Shown in pieces: positions 6,370 to 13,505 of a stretch of 14,517 nt of DNA (position 1 is its first letter; each line of letters opens with the position of its first letter). This stretch comes from an uncultured Gemmatimonadota bacterium (GTDB lineage: Bacteria > Gemmatimonadota > Gemmatimonadetes > Gemmatimonadales > Gemmatimonadaceae): positions 1-14,517 of the forward strand of contig CAMLDY010000059.1 in the NCBI GenBank assembly GCA_946478895.1, written 5' to 3'. The position numbers and the translations under genes were made by a program. The notes under the pieces were generated by a model. It had not been told where the DNA came from. It made no database searches and was given only the letters and a program-made list of their open reading frames with translations.

Positions 6370-7611
6370 ATGACCTCTGAACGACTCGGTATCGGCTTCG
6401 TAGGCAGCGGCTTCAACGCGCGCTTTCACATCCAGTCTCTGACGTCCGTCCGCGAGATCGATGTGCGCGGCGTGTACAGTCCCAACGAGAAAAACGCTGC
6501 ATCGACCGCGAAGCTCGCGCGCGATCTCGATGTCGGCGACGCGCGCGCTTACAAATCGATCCGCGACATGGTCGCCGATCCAGCAATCGATGCCCTCTGG
6601 CTATGTGGACCCAACCATGCGCGCATCTCCAACATCGAGGACATCGTCGGCGCCATCAAGGACGGTGCAGGGAAGCTCAAGGGCCTCGCCTGCGAAAAGC
6701 CCCTCGCGCGCAACGTGAGCGAAGCCAAAAAAGTTCTCGATCTCACCCGCAGCGTTGGCTTGAACACGGGCTATCTGGAGAATCAGCTCTTTTCGCCGGA
6801 CATCACGCGCGGGCGCGAGCTGATCTGGGCGCGCGGGGCCTCGCTCACCGGACGCCCGTACCTGGCGCGCGCGGCGGAGGAGCACAGCGGCCCGCACATG
6901 CCCTGGTTCTGGCAGGGCAACCTTCAGGGCGGTGGCGTCCTCAACGACATGATGTGTCACTCGGTCGAGGTCGTGAGACAGCTCCTCACCAAACCCGGTT
7001 CCCCGCGCGGCTCGATCAAACCGAAGCGCATCACCGGGCATATCGCATCACTCAAGTGGTCGCGCCCGCACTACGCGAAGCTGTTGTCGGAGACCATGGG
7101 GAAGGAGGTCGACTACACCAAGAGGCCGTCGGAAGATTTCGCGCGCGCTACCATCGAGTATGAATCGGAGGATGGCGACACCTTGATCGGCGAGGTCACC
7201 ACCTCGTGGAGCTTCGTCGGCGCTGGTCTCCGTCTCTCCGCCGAATTGCTCGGCCCCGAATACTCGATGTCCTGGAACACTCTCGACGCGAGTCTAAAGA
7301 TGTTCTTCAGCCGCGAGGTGAAAGGGAAAGCGGGCGAGGATCTGGTCGAGAAGCAGAACGCCGAGATGGGCCTGATGCCCGTCGTCGCCGACGAGGCTGC
7401 GGTTTATGGCTACAGCGCCGAGAACCGGCACATGGCGCGCGCGTTTCTCAAGGGCGAGAAGCCGATGCTCACTTTCGACGACGGTTTCGAGGTCGTGAAG
7501 ATCCTGATGACCGCGTACATGAGTGCCGAAAAGGGGCAGACTATAGAGTTCCCGCCGGCCGATCTCGAATCTTTTTCCCCGGCCGTCGCGAAGGGTTCAT
7601 GGAAGCCTTAG
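6370..7611 (+). CDS. Gfo/Idh/MocA-family NAD(P)-dependent oxidoreductase
   Basis: A 413-residue protein. The N-terminal nucleotide-binding motif is GFVGSGFNA (9-17). The EKP motif typical of the family is at 109-111 (CEKPLARN), with its conserved lysine K110. A GGGVLNDMMCHSVE stretch at 187-200 gives the Asp-x3-His pattern (D193, H197) that forms part of the active site in relatives. The C-terminal part (about 215-400) fits the family's substrate and oligomerisation domain. It starts 24 bases after the small-subunit gene and on the same strand, so it is probably in the operon. Family role: NAD(P)-dependent oxidation or reduction of sugars, inositols or keto-sugars. With the GMC pair upstream, a role in a 3-keto-glycoside pathway or related sugar conversion is reasonable, but is inference. 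No signal peptide is visible, so it is probably cytoplasmic. It is followed by two small hairpins. Confidence 0.88.
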   Translation: MTSERLGIGFVGSGFNARFHIQSLTSVREIDVRGVYSPNEKNAASTAKLARDLDVGDARAYKSIRDMVADPAIDALWLCGPNHARISNIEDIVGAIKDGAGKLKGLACEKPLARNVSEAKKVLDLTRSVGLNTGYLENQLFSPDITRGRELIWARGASLTGRPYLARAAEEHSGPHMPWFWQGNLQGGGVLNDMMCHSVEVVRQLLTKPGSPRGSIKPKRITGHIASLKWSRPHYAKLLSETMGKEVDYTKRPSEDFARATIEYESEDGDTLIGEVTTSWSFVGAGLRLSAELLGPEYSMSWNTLDASLKMFFSREVKGKAGEDLVEKQNAEMGLMPVVADEAAVYGYSAENRHMARAFLKGEKPMLTFDDGFEVVKILMTAYMSAEKGQTIEFPPADLESFSPAVAKGSWKP

Positions 7612-7629
7612 GACTGGCCAACGGATGAG

Positions 7630-7655
7630 CTTGGCCCCATTATTCCGGGGCCGAG
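7630..7655 (+). terminator. GC-rich hairpin after the dehydrogenase operon, terminator-like
   Basis: Bases 7630-7638 and 7647-7655 form a 9-bp stem (one G-U pair as RNA) with an 8-base loop, 18 bases after the Gfo/Idh stop codon. It lacks a following T-run, so intrinsic termination is uncertain. It may protect the 3' end of the transcript or only weaken read-through into the next gene. Confidence 0.4.
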
Positions 7656-7656
7656 C

Positions 7657-7699
7657 GAGGGTGGCACGCCCAATGCTTACGGATGAGGTAGCCACCTTC
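7657..7699 (+). promoter_or_regulatory. Second stem-loop just upstream of the plug-like small gene
   Basis: Bases 7657-7665 can pair with 7691-7699 (9 bp, one G-U pair), loop about 25 bases. It ends 11 bases before the ATG at 7711, so it would occupy the ribosome-binding area. The gene has no clear Shine-Dalgarno, only an A-run (CAAAAATG). A translational control role is possible but unproven. Confidence 0.3.
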
Positions 7700-7710
7700 G
7701 GGATACAAAA

Positions 7711-8019
7711 ATGAGAATCTCAAGTCTGACCATCGCCTTCGCCCTCCTCGCCTCGACCGCCTGCACCGCGGAAAGGGCGCTTTCACCCCAAACATCTGAG
7801 ACGGCAGTCGCGTCAGTCGTCTCGCCGGCCATGAGTCAGGTTCCGCTGCTCTTCGTGGTTGACGGCGTTCGGCTCCAGCGTGACCGGGTACCTGTTCTGA
7901 CCAGGGAGCAGATCGCTTCGGTCGAGGTACTGAAGGGAACGGCCGCGTTGCGGCGCTTCGGACCGGACGCCTCGTACGGAGTGGTCCTCATCACGACGAA
8001 GGGCGCGCCCCGCAGCTGA
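7711..8019 (+). CDS. Small exported protein resembling an isolated TonB-receptor plug domain
   Basis: A 102-residue protein. Residues 1-20 form a hydrophobic signal with a cysteine at 18 (LLASTAC), a possible but non-canonical lipobox. The mature part matches the core of SusC/RagA-type TonB-dependent receptor plug domains: PLLFVVDGVRL (45-55), then the REQIASVEVLKGTAAL block (65-80), then RFGPDASYGVVLITTKG (82-98). No beta-barrel follows, because the frame stops at 8019 and a strong terminator follows at once, so this is not simply a truncated receptor gene. It lies downstream of the sugar dehydrogenase operon and has its own terminator. Small plug-only proteins may act in the envelope as signalling or binding modules, but I know of no set function. 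Family resemblance is clear by motif; lipoprotein status is uncertain. Confidence 0.8.
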   Translation: MRISSLTIAFALLASTACTAERALSPQTSETAVASVVSPAMSQVPLLFVVDGVRLQRDRVPVLTREQIASVEVLKGTAALRRFGPDASYGVVLITTKGAPRS

Positions 8020-8051
8020 CGATTTCGCGCGACCGAGGGGACGTAACGACA

Positions 8052-8079
8052 AAAAGGGCATCCCGAGGGATGCCCTTTT
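8052..8079. terminator. Strong bidirectional intrinsic terminator
   Basis: A perfect 12-bp stem (AAAAGGGCATCC, 8052-8063, with GGATGCCCTTTT, 8068-8079) closes on a 4-base loop. It has A-runs on the left and T-runs on the right, so both strands carry the hairpin plus U-tract form. It lies between the plug-like gene (+) and the small gene at 8096-8353 (-), which converge on it. Confidence 0.93.
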
Positions 8080-8095
8080 GCTTTGAGCTAAGGTG

Positions 8096-8353
8096 TCAGG
8101 AGCGCGAGTTTCGGGAGTGGGAGCTTCCCGAGTGGGAGTTTCTACCACCCTTGCGCATCGGCTCGTGATCCTCGTCCTTGCCGTAGCCGCCGCCGCCGGG
8201 TTTCTCCCCGCCACCATGCACCTTGTTTACTGTGGCCCAGGCGCGCCGTTCTGCTTCCTTGTCGGGCACGCCGCGAGACTCATAACCTTCCTCTATGTGC
8301 TCGGCCTGCCTCTTTTCCTTGTCGGTGTATTTCGATTTGTCACCGCGTGGCAT
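8096..8353 (-). CDS. Small charged protein of a family often labelled 'plasmid stabilization protein'
   Basis: An 85-residue, highly charged protein starting MPRGDKSKYTDKEKRQAEHI, with ESRGVPDKEAERRAWATVNK in the middle (26-45). This pattern recurs in many short bacterial proteins that databases often name 'plasmid stabilization protein', though I know of no solid functional proof. The C-terminal half is Gly/Ser/Arg/His-rich and looks disordered. A near-perfect Shine-Dalgarno (AAAAGGAGGT, 8358-8367) sits five bases before the ATG, the strongest ribosome-binding site in the window, which supports the start and suggests high expression. It has no signal peptide and is probably cytoplasmic. It is monocistronic, ending at the bidirectional terminator. 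The chromosomal setting gives no support for a plasmid role; a stress-response or nucleic-acid-binding role is only a guess. Confidence 0.85.
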   Translation of the reverse strand: MPRGDKSKYTDKEKRQAEHIEEGYESRGVPDKEAERRAWATVNKVHGGGEKPGGGGYGKDEDHEPMRKGGRNSHSGSSHSRNSRS

Positions 8354-8464
8354 TTTTACCTCCTTTTGGACACTTCTCAGACGGTGCAGATGCTGTACCG
8401 CCGCTCCACACTTGTGGCGAGTTAGTGGCAGTGTGACTGACTCGGGGGCATCTTCCTGCAGCCG
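8354..8464. promoter_or_regulatory. Divergent intergenic region upstream of the small charged gene and the UPF0182 gene
   Basis: This 111-base gap contains the Shine-Dalgarno of the minus-strand gene (8358-8367). It should contain promoters for both genes. I see no confident -35/-10 pairs or operator palindromes. Confidence 0.4.
8358..8367 (-). promoter_or_regulatory. Strong Shine-Dalgarno for the small charged protein
   Basis: On the minus strand AAAAGGAGGT is followed by a short A-run and then the ATG at 8353. It includes the full GGAGG core, and the spacing fixes the start codon of this gene. Confidence 0.85.
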
Positions 8465-11290
8465 ATGAGTTCACCGTTCCAGCGCCCCGCCCCCGGCCGT
8501 CTTCCGCCGCTCCCGAGATCACTGCGCCGGTTCGCGATCTGGGTACTGGCAATCTTCTTCGTCGCCATGGTGCTGGTGCCGTGGCTGGCGAGCTTCATCA
8601 CCGACTGGCTGTGGTTCGGTGAAGTCGGCTTTCGGCCTGTCTTCCTGACGTCGCTGCTGTGGCGGGCGGGGCTTTTCATTCTGGGCGCGGCGTTCGCCTT
8701 CGCCTACTTCTACGGCAACGTTCGCATCGCGCGAGGCGCGGGGACGGTGTTTCCCGTCCTTTACGTAAATCGCGGCGATGGAGTGAACGTCGACATCTCG
8801 CGGAGCTTCACCAAGCTCTTTTTCCCCGCCGCGCTTCTGATCTCGTTCGTGACCGCTGTTTCGCTATCGGCGTGGTGGCTTACGGTGTTGCGCGGAATCC
8901 ACGGCGTGCAGGTTGGCGCGCGCGATTCGCTGTTCGGCAGGGACCTTTCGTTCTACCTGTTTCGTCTGCCGCTGATCTCCGGAATCCTCGGAACACTGAT
9001 CACGCTGACGGCGTTGTCGGTAATTGCTGCGCTCGCGATGTACTGGCTGCGCAATGAAGTAACTCTGCCGCCGCGGCGCGCGACCGCGAAACCAAGGGCT
9101 GCGCGCCATCTGGCGGCGTTGTTGGTCGTGCTGTTTGTCCTCGTCGCGATCAGACTCTGGATCGTCGGTGGCTCGAGCCTGTTGTACTCCACCACCGGAC
9201 CGCTCGTCGGCGCCAGCTACACCGACGTCCACGTTGCGCTGCCCGGTCTTTACGTCAGCGCGGTCGCCGCTCTGATCGCGGCGGCGTGGGTCGTTTTCGG
9301 TGTCGTGCGTGACAAGCTCATTTGGTCCGCGATACTCGCGACCGTGTTTTACGTCGCGGTGAGCCTGCTGGCGCGCGGGGTCGTTCCGGCACTCTACCAG
9401 AAGCTCGTCGTCTCACCGAACGAGCTGATTCGCGAGACTCCGTACCTCCGCGCGCACATCGATGCGACCCGCAAGGCATGGGGACTCGACAAGGTCGAGG
9501 GGAGAGATCTCTCCGGCGAAGTACAGCTCACGATGGCGGACATCAAGCGCAACGCCGCCACCGTCGACAACGTGCGGCTGTGGGAGCGCGATCTGCTGAT
9601 GCAGACCTTCGGGCAGCTGCAGGAGATTCGCACCTACTATGACTTCGTCTCGGTCGACGACGATCGGTACACCATCGACGGCAGGTATCGCCAGGTCCAT
9701 ATCGCGGCGCGTGAGCTCAATTCGGCATCGCTCCCCACCCGGACTTTCATCAACGAGCGCCTGACCTTCACCCACGGGATGGGCGTGACGATGGCGCCCG
9801 TGAATCAGGTCACCAGCGAAGGGCTACCCGTCCTCTTCATCAAGGATCTTCCACCGGTCTCCGATATCTCCCTCAAGCTCACCCGGCCGCAGATCTACTA
9901 TGGTGAGCTGACCAACGAGTACGTCTTCGTCGGCACGCGCCAGCAGGAATTCGATTACCCGGCCGGTGACACCAACATCTACACGACGTACAAAGGTCGC
10001 GGTGGCGTCCCCGTCGGATCGTTCTGGCGACGCCTGCTTTACGCATTCCAGTTCGGATCGCTCAAGATCGTTCTCTCCGACGACATAAAGGACAACGCGC
10101 GGGTCCTTTACCGCCGGAACGTGATGACGCGCGCGACGACCGCGATGCCGTTTCTCGATTTCGACGACGACGCGTATCTGGTGATCACCGACAACGGCGA
10201 GCAGAAATGGATACTGGATGCGTATACGACGAGCGACAGCTATCCGTACTCGCAGCGCGTATCGAACGGCACGAACTACATGCGGAACAGCGTGAAGGTG
10301 GTGATCGACGCTTACGACGGGACGGTCGACGCCTACATCGCCACTCCCGATGATCCTGTCGTTCAAACCTACGCGAAGATTTTTCCCGGGATCTTCAAGC
10401 CGATGTCATCGATGCCCTCCGATCTGCGGCGTCACATCCGCTATCCCGGAGAGCTCTTCCGGATCCAGACAGCGTTGCACGCCACGTATCACATGACCGA
10501 GCCCGAGGCGTTCTACCACCGCGAGGATCAGTGGCAAATCCCGGTCGGTCTTGGCAAGGTGACGGCCGACAACACCTTCATGCGCCACATCATCATGCGC
10601 CTGCCCGGCGAGAACGCTCCCGAATTCATCTACATGACCCCGTTCACCCCGCGCGGGAAGGACAATCTCGCGGCGTGGATGGTCGCCCGCATGGATGGCG
10701 AGAACTACGGCAGGCTCTCAGTCTATCGTTTTCCAAAGCAAAGCCTCGTCTACGGCCCGACCCAGATCGCCAACCGTATCAATCAGGACACCGAGATCTC
10801 GCGTCAGCTGACATTATGGGACCAGCGCGGCTCACAGGTGATTCGCGGCGAGCTTCTCGTCATTCCGATCGAGGAGTCGCTGATTTACGTAGAGCCGATC
10901 TATCTCCGCGCCGAGGGTGGAAAAATTCCGGAGCTCAAGCGCGTAGTCGTGGCGCACGAGAACCGGGTGGTGATGGGAGAGACCCTTGACGAGGGTCTCA
11001 ATGCGTTGTTCGGTTCGGGCGCCGTCGTGACCCAGCGCGTGGCCGCTCAGGATTCGCTGAGCGCGGCCGGCCTCGAGGCGTCGGTCATCGGCGGTGGACT
11101 GCAGCCCATCCCACCGACGCCATCCGGCGCGGGGGCGCCTTCAGGCGCAGTCGGCGAGCTGCTGCGGGAAGCGCAGTCGCACTACGACCGGGCGATCGCT
11201 GCGCAGCGGGCCGGCAACTGGGCGGAGTACGGGCGCGAGATCGAACAGCTCGGTGCCGCGCTCCGTGCTCTCCGGGCGGGTCAGCACTAG
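8465..11290 (+). CDS. UPF0182-family large membrane protein
   Basis: A 941-residue protein. The N-terminal third has seven hydrophobic helices at about 23-45, 62-84, 118-140, 166-192, 214-234, 260-282 and 287-305. A large hydrophilic domain of about 630 residues follows, predicted to face outside the cytoplasm. The start of that domain (NELIRETPYLRAHIDATRKA, 319-338) and the segment ETPYLR...WGLDKVEGR are typical of UPF0182 (COG1615). The tail, after a Pro/Gly/Ala-rich linker near 880-895, is a short helical AQSHYDRAIAAQRAGNWAEYG segment that recurs in the family. Length agrees with the family (about 900-1000). Function is unknown. The ATG at 8465 precedes a basic Pro-rich N-terminus and the first helix; no strong ribosome-binding site is present. 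It converges on the response-regulator gene, with 35 bases between the stops and no visible terminator. Confidence 0.92.
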   Translation: MSSPFQRPAPGRLPPLPRSLRRFAIWVLAIFFVAMVLVPWLASFITDWLWFGEVGFRPVFLTSLLWRAGLFILGAAFAFAYFYGNVRIARGAGTVFPVLYVNRGDGVNVDISRSFTKLFFPAALLISFVTAVSLSAWWLTVLRGIHGVQVGARDSLFGRDLSFYLFRLPLISGILGTLITLTALSVIAALAMYWLRNEVTLPPRRATAKPRAARHLAALLVVLFVLVAIRLWIVGGSSLLYSTTGPLVGASYTDVHVALPGLYVSAVAALIAAAWVVFGVVRDKLIWSAILATVFYVAVSLLARGVVPALYQKLVVSPNELIRETPYLRAHIDATRKAWGLDKVEGRDLSGEVQLTMADIKRNAATVDNVRLWERDLLMQTFGQLQEIRTYYDFVSVDDDRYTIDGRYRQVHIAARELNSASLPTRTFINERLTFTHGMGVTMAPVNQVTSEGLPVLFIKDLPPVSDISLKLTRPQIYYGELTNEYVFVGTRQQEFDYPAGDTNIYTTYKGRGGVPVGSFWRRLLYAFQFGSLKIVLSDDIKDNARVLYRRNVMTRATTAMPFLDFDDDAYLVITDNGEQKWILDAYTTSDSYPYSQRVSNGTNYMRNSVKVVIDAYDGTVDAYIATPDDPVVQTYAKIFPGIFKPMSSMPSDLRRHIRYPGELFRIQTALHATYHMTEPEAFYHREDQWQIPVGLGKVTADNTFMRHIIMRLPGENAPEFIYMTPFTPRGKDNLAAWMVARMDGENYGRLSVYRFPKQSLVYGPTQIANRINQDTEISRQLTLWDQRGSQVIRGELLVIPIEESLIYVEPIYLRAEGGKIPELKRVVVAHENRVVMGETLDEGLNALFGSGAVVTQRVAAQDSLSAAGLEASVIGGGLQPIPPTPSGAGAPSGAVGELLREAQSHYDRAIAAQRAGNWAEYGREIEQLGAALRALRAGQH

Positions 11291-11325
11291 CGGAATCCCG
11301 CGCCCTTCGGTGGCGAGGATGAATC

Positions 11326-12102
11326 TCACGTCGCCCGCCTCAGAAACTCCTGCACTGCCTTCCTGTAACTGCGACCGGTGGTGATGCGCTTGCCATTGCG
11401 CAAAATCAGCAGCTGGTCACCCTGATCGAAGGGCTGCGCTTCGCGAACCTGCGCGGTGTTGACGATGGTCGAGCGGTGCACGCGCAGGAATCGGTTGTGG
11501 GGCAACCGTGCTTCGAGCTTGCTCAGCGGCTCCCGCACGTCATAGGCAACTTCGGCGAGGTGAATTCTGGCCAGATCGTCACGCGCCTGGATCCAGTAGA
11601 TCTCGTCGGGGTCGAGGAACAGAATCTTGCCGTTCACCTTGACGCCGATACGGTTCTTCGGACCGTCGAGCTGCCCGACGTATTTCAGCAGCGCGCCGAG
11701 CTGCGACGACACACTCGATTGCGGTGACTCGCGCAGCCGCTTCTTGGCACGGTCCAGGGTCTGGTGAAACCGGACGTGGTCCACCGGCTTCAGCAGATAG
11801 TCGAACGCGCCGAACTCGAACGCCGAGACGGCGTAGTCGTCGAAGGCCGTGACGAAGATCACCGGGGGCATCTTGTCGGTGCCGACTTCAGTGATGACGT
11901 CGAACCCGTCGAGCTCCGGCATCTGCACGTCCAGAAAGACGAGGTCGGGCTGGTGCGCGCGGATTGCTGCCACCGCCTCGAGGCCATTCTGGCATTCGCC
12001 GACGACCGACATGTCGGGAACTCTGGACAGAAGCGAGCACAACCGCTGACGTGCCAGCGCCTCATCGTCGACTACAAGGACCCGCAAAGACTGCTCGATC
12101 AT
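11326..12102 (-). CDS. LytR/AlgR-type response regulator (receiver plus LytTR DNA-binding domain)
   Basis: A 258-residue regulator. The receiver domain (about 6-120) has the acidic pocket D12/D13, the phosphoacceptor D58 in LVFLDVQMPELDG, T85 in FVTAFDDYA, and K105 in YLLKPV. A linker leads to a LytTR domain at about 150-256, with the typical FLRVHRSTIVN stretch at 205-215 and GKRITTGRSYRKA near the end. Family role: phosphorylation by the partner kinase leads to binding at paired short repeats and transcription control. The ATG overlaps the last bases of the kinase gene (ATGA, 4 bases), so they form one operon and a two-component pair. The regulated genes are not identifiable here; I saw no clear LytTR binding repeats in the intergenic regions. 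Confidence 0.93.
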   Translation of the reverse strand: MIEQSLRVLVVDDEALARQRLCSLLSRVPDMSVVGECQNGLEAVAAIRAHQPDLVFLDVQMPELDGFDVITEVGTDKMPPVIFVTAFDDYAVSAFEFGAFDYLLKPVDHVRFHQTLDRAKKRLRESPQSSVSSQLGALLKYVGQLDGPKNRIGVKVNGKILFLDPDEIYWIQARDDLARIHLAEVAYDVREPLSKLEARLPHNRFLRVHRSTIVNTAQVREAQPFDQGDQLLILRNGKRITTGRSYRKAVQEFLRRAT

Positions 12103-13433
12103 GACTGTCCTGCCGCTGCAAGGGTACCGTTGGTTGGCGCGCCGCCGTTTCTAGGCGGTGACACCCGTCCAAGCTTGAAGGGAATTGTGATTCTCACCGC
12201 ATAGCCTCCTTCCGGGCGCGGACCGCTCTCGAATTCATGGCCGTCCCCGTAAAGGTGGATCAATCGGGTGGTGGTGTTGGTGAGCCCCAGGCCTGTACCC
12301 CTCGAACGCTCGCGAGAGCGCCGGGCGCGTACGCCAACGCCATCATCAAGAATACTTATCGACAGCCGATCGCCCAGCCGTCGAGCCGTCACCTGTACGT
12401 AACCTGCGCCGGCGCGCGGGCTGATGCCATGTCTAATGGCGTTCTCCACCAGGGGTTGCAGGAGGAGGCTCGGTACCAGTGCGCCGCGCACTCCATCCTC
12501 GATGTTGCATGAAACCGTCAGGCGGTCCTGAAAGCGCACGCGCTGGATTGCAACGTACCTGTCGAGCAAGCCGAGCTCGCGCTCGAGGGGGACTTCCTGC
12601 TCGCTCGACGTCGACAACACCAATCGCAGAAAATCACTCAGCTCCGAAACCATTCGCTCGGCGGCGGGAGGATCGGTTGCGATCAGCGCCATCGCGCTGT
12701 TTAGGGCGTTGAAGAGGAAGTGGGGGTTGAGCTGCAGCTTGAGAGTATCGAGCTCCGACTGAACCAGCCTGGTGACGACCCGTTGCCGCTCGGCGGATTC
12801 CTTGCTCGCTTCGCGCACGAGATGCTCGACCCACTGAGTCGCGTAGGTCGAGACGATTCCAAAGACGCCGAGCAGAATGAGCTTCGCGGCTTCGTCGAGT
12901 GGCGTGACGCGCCCCTGCTGCAGCGCATCGATCGGGTTGACCACCAGTGGGACGCGTCCCGCGACCGAGAGCCATACGAGCAGTGCAGCGTACTCGATGA
13001 ACGCCAGCAGCGAAATGAAGGCCGCCTTGCGCACCGACGATGCGACCGGTCGCCCCGCGAGAACGACGAAGTACATCAGAAAGATCGGCGATCGGAGTGC
13101 CAGCACGCCCGACTGCGCGACCGCGTAGCCGCCGATAATCGCCGTGACCGCCGTGACGTCGACGATCGGATTGACCGCTGACAGCCAGTCGGGGAGCTCT
13201 GGCTGCCGGTACCACACGAGGTACTGAACGACCGTCCAGACCAGCATCGGTGCCAGCACCAGGACGTTGGCGGTGTTGAGCTCCCGCGAGAGGTGCGGCG
13301 CGTACATCAGCGCCGAGGCCGTGAGCAGGAATACAACTGCCGCTCTCAGCCCGTTTAGAATCCGCTCCGCGCGGTCGCGCCGGAGTCGAAGGCTTTGGGG
13401 TGGCGGGAAAGCTGAATCGCCGAATAACTGCAT
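12099..13433 (-). CDS. LytS/YehU-type sensor histidine kinase
   Basis: A 444-residue kinase. The N-terminal half (about 27-200) holds roughly five or six hydrophobic helices and no large extracellular domain. A helical linker at about 200-230 is followed by the LytS-type phosphoacceptor region LQLNPHFLFNALNS, with H238 as the likely phosphorylated residue. The ATPase part has the N box ENAIRHG (330-336), G1 DDGVG (363-367) and G2 GTGLGL (379-384). This matches the His_kinase family that works with LytTR regulators, as the next gene confirms. I start at ATG 13433; TTG at 13436 is one codon earlier. There is no clear Shine-Dalgarno. The stimulus is unknown and probably sensed in or near the membrane. 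The gene lies 72 bases after the lipoprotein gene on the same strand, separated by a hairpin. Confidence 0.92.
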   Translation of the reverse strand: MQLFGDSAFPPPQSLRLRRDRAERILNGLRAAVVFLLTASALMYAPHLSRELNTANVLVLAPMLVWTVVQYLVWYRQPELPDWLSAVNPIVDVTAVTAIIGGYAVAQSGVLALRSPIFLMYFVVLAGRPVASSVRKAAFISLLAFIEYAALLVWLSVAGRVPLVVNPIDALQQGRVTPLDEAAKLILLGVFGIVSTYATQWVEHLVREASKESAERQRVVTRLVQSELDTLKLQLNPHFLFNALNSAMALIATDPPAAERMVSELSDFLRLVLSTSSEQEVPLERELGLLDRYVAIQRVRFQDRLTVSCNIEDGVRGALVPSLLLQPLVENAIRHGISPRAGAGYVQVTARRLGDRLSISILDDGVGVRARRSRERSRGTGLGLTNTTTRLIHLYGDGHEFESGPRPEGGYAVRITIPFKLGRVSPPRNGGAPTNGTLAAAGQS

Positions 13434-13462
13434 CAATTGAATTTGCGCGGGGCGAGGTGGCT

Positions 13463-13495
13463 GGGGTAGCAGGCCGACGAGGTACCTGCTACCCC
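13463..13495 (-). terminator. Perfect 11-bp hairpin between the lipoprotein and kinase genes
   Basis: GGGGTAGCAGG (13463-13473) and CCTGCTACCCC (13485-13495) are perfect inverted arms with an 11-base loop, 10 bases after the lipoprotein stop. No T-run follows on the minus strand, so it may be a weak or factor-dependent terminator, an mRNA end-protecting structure, or a site in the kinase leader. Confidence 0.55.
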
Positions 13496-13505
13496 CGACG
13501 CCGGT

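Noticed and set aside
8093..8425. 110-codon plus-strand frame with hydrophobic stretches, looking like a small membrane protein
   Set aside because: It overlaps the whole minus-strand small charged gene, which has a recognisable family pattern and a very strong Shine-Dalgarno; the hydrophobicity is a reverse-complement effect of the charged codons.
11291..11325. Terminator between the UPF0182 gene and the response regulator
   Set aside because: The 35-base convergent gap has no hairpin with a T-run on either strand.
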